This document shows, piece after piece, positions 26,439 through 36,637 of a DNA stretch of 64,000 bases; positions within the stretch are counted from its first letter, which is position 1; the number at the start of each line of letters is the position of its first letter. This DNA comes from Nocardia acidivorans NBRC 108247 (lineage in GTDB: Bacteria; Actinomycetota; Actinomycetes; Mycobacteriales; Mycobacteriaceae). The stretch lies in assembly GCF_001625085.1 (NCBI RefSeq), contig NZ_BDAW01000005.1, positions 1 through 64,000 of the forward strand, written 5' to 3'. The position numbers were made by a program, and so were the translations under genes. The notes under the pieces were generated by a model. That model did not search any database. It saw only the letters and a list, made by a program, of their open reading frames with translations, and had not been told where the DNA came from.

Positions 26439-26444
26439 TAGCCT
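26439..26444 (+). promoter_or_regulatory. -10 box TAGCCT, leaderless start of lrpA
   Basis: TAGCCT followed by 6 nt and ATG 26451. Confidence 0.6.
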
Positions 26445-26450
26445 TCGCTG

Positions 26451-26903
26451 ATGGCGGATACACCGGCGAAACCACAACTCGACGACATCGATCGATTGCT
26501 GATCCGTGAGCTGATTGCCGATGGTCGCGCCACCCTCTCCAATCTTGCCGAGAAGGCGAACCTTTCGGTGTCAGCGGTGCAGTCGCGTGTCCGGCGGCTG
26601 GAGGCGCGCGGCGTGATCCGCGGCTATACGGCGAACGTCGATCCGGAGGCGCTGGGGCAGATGCTGTCGGCATTTGTCGCCATCACTCCTCTCGACCCGT
26701 CGCAGCCCGATGACGCACCCGCACTGCTGCAGCACATTCCGGGCATCGAGGCCTGCCATTCGGTGGCCGGCGACGAGAGCTACATGCTGCTCGTGCGCGT
26801 GGCCTCGCCGCGGCATCTGGAGCAGCTGCTGCAGGAGATTCGCGCCACGGCCAACGTCCGGACGCGAAGCACCATCATTCTGCAGACATTCTATGACAAA
26901 TAG
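26451..26903 (+). CDS. lrpA: Lrp/AsnC-family regulator of lysine catabolism
   Basis: 150-aa feast/famine regulator: an N-terminal HTH (RATLSNLAEKANLSVSAVQS) and a C-terminal RAM ligand domain ending in TRSTIILQTFYDK. It lies between pcd and lat; the M. tuberculosis orthologue Rv3291c is known to bind upstream of lat. The lrpA-lat gap here carries an array of TTACG/CGTAA half-sites, consistent with amino-acid-responsive control of lat. Confidence 0.9.
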   Translation: MADTPAKPQLDDIDRLLIRELIADGRATLSNLAEKANLSVSAVQSRVRRLEARGVIRGYTANVDPEALGQMLSAFVAITPLDPSQPDDAPALLQHIPGIEACHSVAGDESYMLLVRVASPRHLEQLLQEIRATANVRTRSTIILQTFYDK

Positions 26904-26911
26904 GCCTCTCT

Positions 26912-26960
26912 CGTAATTACTTCGAAACTTACGGACAAAACCGTAAAGATTCCCTTACGC
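26912..26960. promoter_or_regulatory. LrpA binding array upstream of lat
   Basis: Four half-sites: CGTAA (26912-26916 region), TTACGG (26929-26934), CCGTAA (26941-26946) and TTACGC (26955-26960). The middle two form a perfect inverted repeat with a 6-bp AT-rich spacer. The last overlaps the lat -10 box. Confidence 0.65.
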
Positions 26961-26961
26961 T
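26956..26961 (+). promoter_or_regulatory. -10 box TACGCT, leaderless start of lat
   Basis: TACGCT followed by 6 nt and GTG 26968; it shares bases with an LrpA half-site. Confidence 0.55.
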
Positions 26962-26967
26962 GGGGGA

Positions 26968-28308
26968 GTGACCCTCGAATTCGATCGGCTCGGGGCGGTT
27001 GCCGAAACGACACTGGTCACCCCCGCCCGGGTGCATGAGATCCTGTCCGCGAACATCCTCGCCGATGGTTTCGATCTAGTCCTGGACCTGCGCAGATCGC
27101 GCGGCCGCAGGCTGGTCGACGCCCGCGACGACACCGCATACCTGGATATGTTCGGCTTCTTCGCCTCCTCGGCGCTGGGCATGAACCATTCCGCGCTCGT
27201 CGGTGACCGTCGCTTCCTGTCCAACCTCACCGCAGCGGCCCTGAACAAGCCCAGCAACTCCGACGTCTACACCGTCGAAATGGCAAGGTTCGTCGACACT
27301 TTCGCGCGCGTCCTCGGCGATCCCCGGCTACCGCACCTGTTCTTCATCGACGGTGGCGGACTCGCGGTCGAGAACGCGCTCAAAGCGGCCTTCGACTGGA
27401 AGTCGCGGCACAATGAAATGCACGGGCGCGCACCGGAACTCGGCACCAAGGTGCTGCATCTGACCGGCGCCTTCCACGGCCGCACCGGATACACGCTCTC
27501 GCTCACCAACACCGATCCGGTGAAAACCGCCCGCTTCCCGAAATTCGACTGGCCGCGCATCGACACCCCGTACCTCGGTGACGAGCATCCCGATATCGAG
27601 GCCGCCGAACGGCGCGCCCTCGACCAAGCTGCCCGCGCCTTCGCCGAAAACCCGCACGACATAGCGTGTTTCATTGCCGAACCGATTCAGGGCGAGGGCG
27701 GCGACCGGCATCTGCGACCGGAATTCCTTCGGGCCGTGCAGGAGCTGTGCCACGCCAACGACGCGCTGTTCATCCTCGACGAGGTGCAGACCGGCGTCGG
27801 CATGACCGGCACCATGTGGGCCTATCAACAGCTCGGCCTGGAACCCGATGTGGTCGCCTTCGGCAAGAAGACCCAGGTATGCGGAATCATGGCGGGCGGG
27901 CGCGTCGACGAGGTGCCGGACAATGTGTTCCGCGTCAGCTCCCGGCTCAATTCCACCTGGGGCGGCAACCTCGCCGATATGGTGCGCTCGCGCCGCATCC
28001 TCGAGGTGATCGAACAGGACGGGCTCGAGGAGCGGGCGCGCGAACTCGGCGAGCACCTGTTGCGCCGTTTGACCGAATTGTCCGAAAGACACGCGGAGGT
28101 CACCGAACCACGCGGTCGTGGACTCATGTGCGCCATCACCCTGGCGACGGCGCAATTGCGCGATGACGCGGTCACCAGGCTCCGTGAACGGGAGCACGTG
28201 CTCATCCTCGGCACCGGGGCGCGCGGCATCCGCTTCCGCCCCCCGCTGACGGTCACCGTCGCCGAACTCGACGAGGCCGTCGACGCCCTGGACCGCGTAT
28301 TGGGTTGA
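26968..28308 (+). CDS. lat: L-lysine 6-transaminase
   Basis: 446-aa class III PLP aminotransferase that moves the epsilon-amino group of lysine to 2-oxoglutarate. The PLP Lys lies in VVAFGKKTQVCGI; the cofactor Asp is in FILDEVQTGVG, and LTGAFHGRTGYTLSLTNT matches Lat enzymes. GTG 26968 is the only start compatible with the -10 box 6 nt upstream. With pcd and lrpA it forms a lysine-to-aminoadipate pathway. Confidence 0.93.
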   Translation: MTLEFDRLGAVAETTLVTPARVHEILSANILADGFDLVLDLRRSRGRRLVDARDDTAYLDMFGFFASSALGMNHSALVGDRRFLSNLTAAALNKPSNSDVYTVEMARFVDTFARVLGDPRLPHLFFIDGGGLAVENALKAAFDWKSRHNEMHGRAPELGTKVLHLTGAFHGRTGYTLSLTNTDPVKTARFPKFDWPRIDTPYLGDEHPDIEAAERRALDQAARAFAENPHDIACFIAEPIQGEGGDRHLRPEFLRAVQELCHANDALFILDEVQTGVGMTGTMWAYQQLGLEPDVVAFGKKTQVCGIMAGGRVDEVPDNVFRVSSRLNSTWGGNLADMVRSRRILEVIEQDGLEERARELGEHLLRRLTELSERHAEVTEPRGRGLMCAITLATAQLRDDAVTRLREREHVLILGTGARGIRFRPPLTVTVAELDEAVDALDRVLG

Positions 28309-28378
28309 GTACGAAGGCGTCTGGGCGCGGCCGGAAGTCGCGCCCGGATCGTCGGCGGTGTCGGGCCCACCTTTCCTG

Positions 28379-28458
28379 CCCGTCATTCCGGCGCGTTTTC
28401 GGCCGGGGTCCATTCTTTCCGCTGTGCATCCCGGCCGAATGCATGCCGGGATGACGAA
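28379..28458. repeat. Dispersed palindromic repeat, degenerate two-arm copy
   Basis: Left arm 28379-28413 and right arm 28424-28458 form an imperfect inverted repeat around a 10-bp loop, in the lat-accD5 gap. Both arms match the copy at 7801-7896. Confidence 0.75.
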
Positions 28459-28523
28459 TGGATTCCGCGCCGGGATCCGGGCGGGTTCGGTGGCGAAATC
28501 TATGCTTTGACCTGCGAATCTCT

Positions 28524-28575
28524 ACTGGCGGCCAGTCAATAACCGTACTCACGAGTAGCCCCCGCGGTATTACCA
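28524..28575. promoter_or_regulatory. Cluster of short palindromes upstream of accD5
   Basis: ACTGGC-G-GCCAGT (28524-28536), TACTC-AC-GAGTA (28546-28557) and GGTA-T-TACC (28566-28574), the last overlapping the -35 box. Together they suggest more than one regulator input; none can be named. Confidence 0.4.
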
Positions 28576-28599
28576 GGGGGCACTGGTACTGGTTACACT
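28570..28599 (+). promoter_or_regulatory. accD5 promoter, leaderless
   Basis: -35 TTACCA (28570-28575), 18-bp spacer, -10 TACACT (28594-28599), then 7 nt to ATG 28607. Confidence 0.65.
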
Positions 28600-28606
28600 C
28601 CCGGGC

Positions 28607-30247
28607 ATGACGAGTGTCCAGCAGCAGCCTTCGCCGGGGTCGGCGGGCGCCCCAGATATCCACACGACCGCCGGTAAGCTGGCCGACCTGCGTAACAGGC
28701 TGGAAGAGGCACAGCACCCGATGGGTGAGGCCGCGGTCGACAAGGTCCACGCCAAGGGCAAGATGACCGCGCGCGAGCGCATCCTCGCCCTGCTGGACGA
28801 GGGCTCGTTCGTGGAGCTGGACGCACTCGCCCGGCACCGCAGCGTGAATTTCGGCCTGGAGAACCAGCGTCCGCTCGGCGACGGCGTGGTGACCGGTTAC
28901 GGCACCATCGACGGCCGTGACGTCTGCATCTTCTCCCAGGACGTCACCGTCTTCGGCGGCTCGCTCGGTGAGGTCTACGGCGAGAAGATCGTCAAGGTCA
29001 TGGATCTGGCCCTCAAGACCGGCCGTCCGCTGATCGGCATCAACGAGGGCGCGGGCGCGCGCATCCAGGAAGGCGTTGTCTCCCTGGGCCTTTACGGCGA
29101 GATCTTCCACCGCAATATCCAGGCCTCCGGCGTGATCCCGCAGATCTCGCTCATCATGGGACCGGCCGCGGGCGGCCACGTCTACTCACCCGCCCTGACC
29201 GACTTCGTCGTCATGGTCGATCAGACCTCGCAGATGTTCGTCACCGGCCCGGACGTGATCAAGACCGTCACCGGTGAAGAGGTCACCATGGAGGAGCTGG
29301 GCGGCGCCCACACCCACATGGTGAAGTCCGGTGTCGCGCACTACGTCGCCTCCGGCGAGCAGGACGCCCTGGACTACGTCAAGGACCTGCTGGGCTACCT
29401 GCCGAGCAACAACCGCGCCGAGGCCCCGCGCTTCCCGGCCACCGATCCGATTGACGGCGCCATCGAGGACAACCTCACCGAGGACGACCTCGCGCTGGAC
29501 ACCATCATCCCGGATTCGCCGAACCAGCCGTACGACATGCACGAGGTCATCAAGTCCCTGGTGGACGACGACGAATTCCTCGAGGTCCAGGCCGAGCGCG
29601 CGATGAACATCATCGTCGGCTTCGCCCGCATCGACGGCCGCAGCGTCGGTTTCGTGGCGAACCAGCCCTCCCAGTTCGCGGGCTGCCTGGATATCGACGC
29701 CTCGGAGAAGGCCGCGCGCTTCGTGCGCACCTGCGATGCCTTCAATGTCCCGATCATCACCCTGGTCGATGTTCCGGGCTTCCTGCCCGGCACCGGCCAG
29801 GAGTACAACGGCATCATCCGCCGCGGCGCGAAGCTGCTCTACGCCTACGGTGAGGCTACTGTGGGCAAGATCACAATTATCACCCGTAAGGCCTACGGCG
29901 GCGCCTACGACGTCATGGGTTCCAAGCATATGGGCGCCGATGTGAACCTGGCGTGGCCGACCGCTCAGATCGCCGTCATGGGCGCCTCGGGCGCGGTCGG
30001 ATTCGTCTACCGCAAGCAGCTCAAGGATGCCGCCGCCGAGGGCGCCGATGTCGACGCGCTGCGCCTGGAACTGCAGAACGAGTACGAGGACACCCTGGTC
30101 AACCCGTACGTGGCCGCCGAGCGCGGGTACGTCGACGCGGTCATCCCGCCCTCGCACACCCGCGGTCAGATCGTGTCGGCGCTGCGGCTGCTCGAGCGCA
30201 AGATGGTGACCCTGCCGCCGAAGAAGCACGGCAACATTCCGCTCTGA
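28607..30247 (+). CDS. accD5: Acyl-CoA carboxylase beta chain (carboxyltransferase)
   Basis: 546-aa carboxyltransferase subunit that transfers CO2 from carboxybiotin on AccA3 to propionyl- or acetyl-CoA, giving methylmalonyl- or malonyl-CoA for fatty- and mycolic-acid synthesis. It has both crotonase-like halves, with oxyanion-loop glycines [13 protein letters not shown] and the second-domain segment [15 protein letters not shown]. It is followed by accE5 and maf. Its first codon lies 7 nt after the -10 box. Confidence 0.96.
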   Translation: MTSVQQQPSPGSAGAPDIHTTAGKLADLRNRLEEAQHPMGEAAVDKVHAKGKMTARERILALLDEGSFVELDALARHRSVNFGLENQRPLGDGVVTGYGTIDGRDVCIFSQDVTVFGGSLGEVYGEKIVKVMDLALKTGRPLIGINEGAGARIQEGVVSLGLYGEIFHRNIQASGVIPQISLIMGPAAGGHVYSPALTDFVVMVDQTSQMFVTGPDVIKTVTGEEVTMEELGGAHTHMVKSGVAHYVASGEQDALDYVKDLLGYLPSNNRAEAPRFPATDPIDGAIEDNLTEDDLALDTIIPDSPNQPYDMHEVIKSLVDDDEFLEVQAERAMNIIVGFARIDGRSVGFVANQPSQFAGCLDIDASEKAARFVRTCDAFNVPIITLVDVPGFLPGTGQEYNGIIRRGAKLLYAYGEATVGKITIITRKAYGGAYDVMGSKHMGADVNLAWPTAQIAVMGASGAVGFVYRKQLKDAAAEGADVDALRLELQNEYEDTLVNPYVAAERGYVDAVIPPSHTRGQIVSALRLLERKMVTLPPKKHGNIPL

Positions 30248-30465
30248 TCGAACGATGAACGCTGCGTGGGGCGCACACTGAGGTTGGGACTCCGGTACCA
30301 GTTGTGTCGTAGTTCGCATACCGCGCAAGAACGCCCCATCCGAGCAAAGATGGTAGGAACGGGCCCTCGAAGCCGGGGGCCGCAGATTACCGTTTGCGGT
30401 TTCGATCCCATATTCCGCGAACAGCCGCGCCACCGGTGCGGCAATTGGACAGGAGGACTGGCGCT

Positions 30466-30786
30466 GTGACGACCATGGCTGACGAAGAAGTACTGCGCGC
30501 CGCCGAACTGGATCTGGCCGTCGAGGAATTGACGGAAGCGGTCGAACCGGCTGTAGCCGAGACTGAACCGTCGAGTACGGGTCCGCTCATCCAGGTTGTG
30601 AAGGGCAATCCCAGCGACGCCGAGCTGGCCGCCCTGGTCGCGGTTTTCGCCGCCGCCGCGAGCGCCGTGGGCGCTCCCGCCGACAATGGCCCGGCCGATA
30701 TGTGGGGCCGTCCGACCCTGCTGCACCGCGGCTCCGCGCCGTTCTCCCCGTACGCCTTCCCGGCCCTGTCGCACCTGCGCGACTGA
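30466..30786 (+). CDS. accE5: Acyl-CoA carboxylase epsilon subunit
   Basis: 106-aa accessory subunit. The C-terminal epsilon signature LIQVVKGNPSDAELAALVAV is followed by MWGRPTLLHRG. It stabilises the AccA3-AccD5 complex. The N-terminal half is an acidic Ala/Glu-rich tail. GTG 30466 is chosen because AGGAGG lies 9 nt upstream; ATG 30475 is the alternative. The 218-bp gap after accD5 is long for an operon and may hold its own promoter. Confidence 0.88.
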   Translation: MTTMADEEVLRAAELDLAVEELTEAVEPAVAETEPSSTGPLIQVVKGNPSDAELAALVAVFAAAASAVGAPADNGPADMWGRPTLLHRGSAPFSPYAFPALSHLRD

Positions 30787-30873
30787 TCCGGTCCGGCCTA
30801 CGGCACCAGCTACCCGGCGTACGTCAGTACCCGGAGTAGCCGGTCACGTGCGGGGGCGGTAGCTTCAGCGGCT

Positions 30874-31551
30874 GTGACCACCTTCGTGCTGGCATCCCAG
30901 TCCCCGGCCCGGCTCGGCGTACTCCGCAATGCGGGCGTCGAACCGGTGGTTCGGGTATCCAATGTGGACGAGGACGCGGTGGCCGCCGCCCTCCCGGCGG
31001 GCACCACCCCCGAGAACGTCGTGATCGAACTGGCCCGCGCCAAGGCGCGCGATATCGCGGTCGCCATTGCCGATCAGGGCCGCGCGCTGGCCGAGGCGGG
31101 CCGCGCACTCCCCGGTGAATTCACCGATTCCGTTGTGGTGGGCTGTGATTCGATGCTGCTCGTGGGCGGGCAGTTGCAGGGCAAACCACTCACCCCCGAG
31201 GTGGCGCGGGCGCGCTGGGCCGAAATGGCCGGGCGCAGTGCCGATCTGCTCACCGGGCACAGTGTGCTGCGCCTGCGGGACGGCGAAATCCTGTCCGAGG
31301 CAGCCGATTGCAGCACCACCACCGTGCATTTCGCCAAGCCCGAACCCGAGGAACTGGACGCCTACATCGCCACCGGCGAACCGCTCCAGGTGGCCGGATC
31401 CTTCACCCTGGACGGTATGGGCGGCTGGTTCGTCGAGCGCATCGAGGGCGACCCCTCCAGCGTGATCGGTATCGGCCTACCGCTGGTTCGTCGACTGCTT
31501 GCCCAGGTGGGCGTCGGGGCTACGCAGCTGTGGAGCGACCCGGCTCATTGA
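30874..31551 (+). CDS. maf: Maf-family nucleoside triphosphate pyrophosphatase
   Basis: 225-aa Maf/Ham1-like house-cleaning pyrophosphatase acting on non-canonical nucleotides. It begins with the Maf signature LASQSPARLGVLRNAG and has VVGCDSMLLVGGQ and the end motif SVIGIGLPLVRRLL. It sits downstream of accE5 as in M. tuberculosis (Rv3282). Its last 75 bp overlap the 3' end of a convergent regulator gene. Confidence 0.9.
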   Translation: MTTFVLASQSPARLGVLRNAGVEPVVRVSNVDEDAVAAALPAGTTPENVVIELARAKARDIAVAIADQGRALAEAGRALPGEFTDSVVVGCDSMLLVGGQLQGKPLTPEVARARWAEMAGRSADLLTGHSVLRLRDGEILSEAADCSTTTVHFAKPEPEELDAYIATGEPLQVAGSFTLDGMGGWFVERIEGDPSSVIGIGLPLVRRLLAQVGVGATQLWSDPAH

Positions 31552-32253
31552 GGGCGCCAGCCGGGGTTCCTCGGTATCGCTGTCCACGCCCGGAATGGCG
31601 TCGGTGGTATTGCGCGCCGCCGCGATCAAATCCAGTCGGGCCACACACAATTCGGGCTCCACGAAGGGGTGCAGTCGCACCGTGACGGTGTCGCGCGCCC
31701 CATTGTGGTCCAGCACCTCGCGCATGAGCCCCAGGTGCACACCGCAGACCACCTCCGAATGCGTGCGCGCGAGTTCGCGCAGCGGGCACGCGGTGAGTCG
31801 GATGAGTGAATGCTCATCGGTCTCCCCGGCCGGATCGCGTTCGGGCGCGAAGCCGAGTTCGGAGGCGACGGTGACCGTGAGATCCCGTGCGTCCTCCAAT
31901 GTTTCGACCGGTTGGTCCACCGATTCCAATTTGGAACCCCAGACCCGGCCCGCGGCAATGGCGGCATCGGAGCGCCGGCGCGGATCACTGCCGAGCTGAT
32001 CGGCCAGCACCTGTGCCAATTCCTGATAGCCGACCGATCGCTGTACAGCCGTATAGCCGATGCGCGGGCGACCGCGTCCGCGCGGCGGCTGCTGGAATTG
32101 GCGGACCAGTGATTCACGGGTGAGCACATCCAAATGGAAACGCACCGTTGTCACATGTTGACCGGTAACCCGGGCCAGTTCCTGCGCGTCGAGAGGCTCG
32201 CTGGCGCCACGTAGGATCGCGAGCAGACGTCGTCGCGGCCAAGAATCGGACAT
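31477..32253 (-). CDS. Winged-HTH regulator with conserved Cys, SufR/ArsR-like
   Basis: 258-aa regulator. A winged HTH is at residues 15-60 (DAQELARVTGQHVTTVRFHLDVL in two overlapping parts). The C-terminal domain contains Cys156, Cys170 and Cys203 (CPLRELARTHSEVVC, then ELCVARLDL), a layout that recalls Fe-S-sensing SufR-type repressors. A cluster is inferred, not shown. It is divergent from the SseA-like gene, so a link to sulfur or Fe-S metabolism is plausible. The last 50 residues look unstructured, and its 3' end overlaps maf by 75 bp. Confidence 0.72.
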   Translation of the reverse strand: MSDSWPRRRLLAILRGASEPLDAQELARVTGQHVTTVRFHLDVLTRESLVRQFQQPPRGRGRPRIGYTAVQRSVGYQELAQVLADQLGSDPRRRSDAAIAAGRVWGSKLESVDQPVETLEDARDLTVTVASELGFAPERDPAGETDEHSLIRLTACPLRELARTHSEVVCGVHLGLMREVLDHNGARDTVTVRLHPFVEPELCVARLDLIAAARNTTDAIPGVDSDTEEPRLAPSMSRVAPQLRSPDAHLGKQSTNQR

Positions 32254-32419
32254 AGCTCACCCCTCCTCTCGAGAGACTTTATCGGATGAAGCTGCGCTTA
32301 ATTCGCTCAATCATCCGATTCGTGATCTGAAACGAGTTTCGTTACCGCCACTTGCCTACGATCGGTGCTGAGATTCGAACTGCCGATACCCAACCCCACC
32401 ACGCGTGAAGGACCACACT

Positions 32420-33319
32420 GTGCCCGTTGCCCCGGATCCGCATCCCTCGTTCGGTTCCTACGCACATCCTCACCGACTAGTAACCACAGAATGGCTGTCG
32501 GCAAACATCGGCGCGCCGGGGCTCAAGATCATCGAGTCCAACGAAGACATATTGCTATACGACATCGGCCATGTCCCGGGTGCGATCAAGATCGATTGGC
32601 GAAACGAGTTGATCGATACCCGAACTCGCGATGTCGTCGATGGTGATTCCTTCGCCGCGCTCATGCGCGCCAAGGGTATCGGCCGGGACGACACCGTTGT
32701 GATCTACGGCGATCGGGCCAATGGCACCGCGGCCGCCGCCCTGTGGGTGTTCGACCTCTTCGGACACGAAGATGTGCGCCTGCTGGACGGCGGCCGGGAT
32801 GCCTGGATCTCCGAGGCCCGCGACACCACCTTCGAGGTCCCGTACCCCGCGCCGGGCGAATACCCGGTGGTCCCGCGCGATGACAAGACCGCGCGCGCCT
32901 TCCGCGCCGATGTCATCGCCCAGCTCGGCGGCCCGCTGATCGACGCCCGTGTCTTCGAGGAGTACACCGGCGAACTCGTCGTGCTGGACCGCCCCGAGGA
33001 GCAGGCGCTGCGCTCCGGGCACATCCCGACCGCGGTGAGCATTCCGTGGAGCGCCTCGGTGGCGCCGGATTCCCGATTCCGGCCCCGCGCCGAACTGGAT
33101 GTCATCTACGGTGGGGTGTGCGCCGGGTCCGCGCCCCTGGTGTACTCCCGCATCGGCCGTTGGTCGGCGCTCACCTGGTTCGTCCTCACCTACCTCGTCG
33201 GTGTGGAGGGTGTGCGTAACTACGACGGCTCCTGGACCGAATGGTCAAATGCGGTCGGAGCCCCGATCGTCACCGGCGCAGAGCCGGGCGAGGTGCCCGC
33301 CACCCCGCCGCGCTTGTAA
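32420..33319 (+). CDS. SseA-like rhodanese-fold protein lacking the catalytic Cys
   Basis: 299-aa tandem rhodanese protein of the SseA thiosulfate sulfurtransferase type: linker and N-domain motif [14 protein letters not shown] near 47, and second-domain motif [13 protein letters not shown] near 200. The active-site loop expected as YCRIGERSSHTW reads [12 protein letters not shown]: the catalytic Cys is Ser243 (codon TCC at 33146-33148) and the following loop is also changed. Sulfur transfer by the usual persulfide route should be impossible. GTG 32420 has a GAAGGA ribosome site; GTG 32405 lacks one. Followed directly by accA3, with no sufE-like gene between them. Confidence 0.85.
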   Translation: MPVAPDPHPSFGSYAHPHRLVTTEWLSANIGAPGLKIIESNEDILLYDIGHVPGAIKIDWRNELIDTRTRDVVDGDSFAALMRAKGIGRDDTVVIYGDRANGTAAAALWVFDLFGHEDVRLLDGGRDAWISEARDTTFEVPYPAPGEYPVVPRDDKTARAFRADVIAQLGGPLIDARVFEEYTGELVVLDRPEEQALRSGHIPTAVSIPWSASVAPDSRFRPRAELDVIYGGVCAGSAPLVYSRIGRWSALTWFVLTYLVGVEGVRNYDGSWTEWSNAVGAPIVTGAEPGEVPATPPRL

Positions 33320-33336
33320 AGTTTCGGCCTCCGGAC

Positions 33337-33391
33337 CTACCGATCGGTAGCCCTGGCCCGGTGTAGCAGTTGTTGGCAGACTGCCTACACT
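33337..33391 (+). promoter_or_regulatory. accA3 promoter region with two palindromes
   Basis: A perfect 14-bp palindrome CTACCGATCGGTAG (33337-33350), then GGCAG-A-CTGCC (33375-33385) directly abutting a -10 box TACACT (33386-33391). The second palindrome occupies the -35/-10 spacer, a position suited to repression. Confidence 0.5.
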
Positions 33392-33427
33392 GCCCAAGAC
33401 GAAGTTATCTCCAGCACAGGAGGCTCA

Positions 33428-35221
<1,794 letters not shown>

Positions 35222-35258
35222 TCTCCCGCCGGATTCGCTAGTCCGGCAACAGCTTTCC

Positions 35259-35296
35259 CGTGCTGGGCCGCTCACGACCGTGAGCGGCCCAGCACG
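35259..35296 (+). terminator. Perfect 18-bp hairpin after accA3
   Basis: CGTGCTGGGCCGCTCACG (35259-35276) pairs exactly with 35279-35296, leaving a minimal loop. No T-run. Confidence 0.8.
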
Positions 35297-35430
35297 TATT
35301 CCCGGGGGTGCGCCGCGCCGCCGAGGACTGCGGCGCACGCCACTCCACCTGCCCGGTCCGGGGTTTGGGGGCCACGCCCCCGAATCTCTCTCTCACCCGC
35401 TGCGCAGGCGCGAGGCTCGACCGGGCGCGA

Positions 35431-35436
35431 TAAGGT
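35431..35436 (+). promoter_or_regulatory. -10 box TAAGGT, leaderless start of the DUF1707 gene
   Basis: TAAGGT followed by 6 nt and ATG 35443. Confidence 0.6.
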
Positions 35437-35442
35437 CGGTGT

Positions 35443-35838
35443 ATGGCTGAACCACCGGACATTCGCATCGGCACCGCGGAGCGGGAAGAGGCCATGAAAC
35501 GGCTTTCGGACAATTTCGCCGCGGGGCGGTTGAGCGTGGCCGAATTCGACGAGCGCAGTGGGATTGTCGCGGCGGCGATGACGCGCGGGGATCTGACACC
35601 GGTGTTCGCGGATCTGCCCGCGCTGGTGAGTGATAAGCCCGCACCAGTGAAGGCATCGCGTTTCGGACAGCATCTGCCCGAGCGGATCATGCCGGTGGTG
35701 CCGATCCTGTGCGTGATCTTCTTCCTGATCACCCATCAGTGGTGGGTGTTCCTGTTGATTCCGCTCGCGGGCGCGGTGTTGTTCGGCGGTCGTGATCAGC
35801 AGCGGCGCGGACGCCGCGATCGCAGGCGGGAGCGCTGA
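35443..35838 (+). CDS. DUF1707 membrane protein
   Basis: 131-aa protein. Residues 8-60 carry the DUF1707 (SHOCT-like) pattern: RIGTAEREEAMKRL, then AAGRLSVAEFDERSG and LFADLP-like spacing. Two short membrane helices (about 86-98 and 102-112) and a basic Arg tail follow. Family members are common in actinobacteria and often act with anti-sigma or two-component proteins, but no role is fixed. Its stop overlaps the next ATG by 1 nt. Confidence 0.8.
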   Translation: MAEPPDIRIGTAEREEAMKRLSDNFAAGRLSVAEFDERSGIVAAAMTRGDLTPVFADLPALVSDKPAPVKASRFGQHLPERIMPVVPILCVIFFLITHQWWVFLLIPLAGAVLFGGRDQQRRGRRDRRRER

Positions 35839-36185
35839 TGGAACCCATGGAGATCAATGCGGGCGGATGGTATCTGCGGGCCATGCGCGCGGATGAGCGC
35901 ATCGACGACCGCCCGGCGCTGGCCGACGGCGGCATCACCGATCCGGAGTATGTGGCCCGCCGCAACGCCGAATGGGCCGACGAGACCCGCTATTCGTGGG
36001 CGGTATGCGTTCCCACCACCGCCGAGATGGTCGCCGAGATCGGCGTGATCCCGGCGCCGGACGGCACCGCTGCCATCACCGGCTGGGTGCGCGAGGGCTA
36101 TCAGGAGGCGCTGGACGACGGTCTGGAAGCGGTGCGCCGCTTCACCTCCGGATTCCTCGGCCTGCGCCCGCTCGACGTCGCCTGA
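35838..36185 (+). CDS. Small GNAT-like protein without an evident acetyl-CoA loop
   Basis: 115-aa protein I cannot name. The segment DPEYVARRNAEWADETRYSWAV followed by PTTAEMVAEIGV resembles the first half of RimJ-type N-acetyltransferases, and GWVREGYQEALDDGLEAV followed by FLGL resembles their last helix, but the R/QxxGxG/A acetyl-CoA loop is missing and the protein is far too short. It may be a decayed or repurposed acetyltransferase. Translationally coupled to the DUF1707 gene. Confidence 0.6.
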   Translation: MEPMEINAGGWYLRAMRADERIDDRPALADGGITDPEYVARRNAEWADETRYSWAVCVPTTAEMVAEIGVIPAPDGTAAITGWVREGYQEALDDGLEAVRRFTSGFLGLRPLDVA

Positions 36186-36190
36186 CACCG

Positions 36191-36223
36191 CTTCCGGACC
36201 GTCGGCCGCATCCGGTCCGGAAG
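36191..36223 (+). terminator. Hairpin after the DUF1707 operon
   Basis: CTTCCGGACCG (36191-36201) and CGGTCCGGAAG (36213-36223) pair perfectly. A second 8-bp hairpin (GGCGCTGA/TCAGCGCC, 36232-36256) follows. Confidence 0.6.
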
Positions 36224-36351
36224 ATTCATTCGGCGCTGAACCCTCAGCTCAGCGCCTTGCTCCGGCCTCGTTCCGGGCAAAAATCGTTGGTGCCCAGCCC
36301 CTTTCCGCGAGACCCTGGACAGGCATCCGAAGCCGACGAAGGGGAGCGGTT

Positions 36352-36637
36352 ATGTGGAGCTGGAGCACCCATCAGGCAGAACGAGCGGCGGCCTCGGCGG
36401 TGACGAGTTGGACCGTCACCGAACCGGAGCCGACCATCGCCGAGCGCGAATTCACCGGCGAGACCCGGGGAATCGAGGATGGCGCACCCGGCGGTCGCGC
36501 CATCGCACCCGAGTTGCGCGCGGAGGATGAGCGACTCGTGGTCGCGGCCGACCTGATGCCCGGTCCCGAATCCGTCGCCGCGCTGCCGCCGGTCGGCGGT
36601 GCGTGGCTGGGTCCGGGCCGTGGAGTAGCCTGCGGGC
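36352..36637 (+). pseudogene. Coding-like frame truncated against birA
   Basis: ATG 36352 has a strong ribosome site (AAGGGGAG) and about 90 codons with the GC-rich third positions of a real gene (MWSWSTHQAERAAASAVTSW...). The frame has no stop before birA and runs about 390 bp into it out of register, which cannot be functional. It is probably a small gene whose 3' end was lost; the birA promoter lies inside it. The product is not recognised. Confidence 0.35.
36626..36631 (+). promoter_or_regulatory. -10 box TAGCCT, leaderless start of birA
   Basis: TAGCCT followed by 6 nt and ATG 36638, the same box and spacing as at lrpA. Confidence 0.6.

Noticed and set aside
27328..28413. Minus-strand frame opposite lat starting inside the palindromic repeat
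   Set aside because: Its first residues come from the repeat arm and the rest is antisense to lat.
30248..30465. A small gene between accD5 and accE5
   Set aside because: Only short frames without ribosome sites; the 218 bp look like a leader with possible promoter elements.
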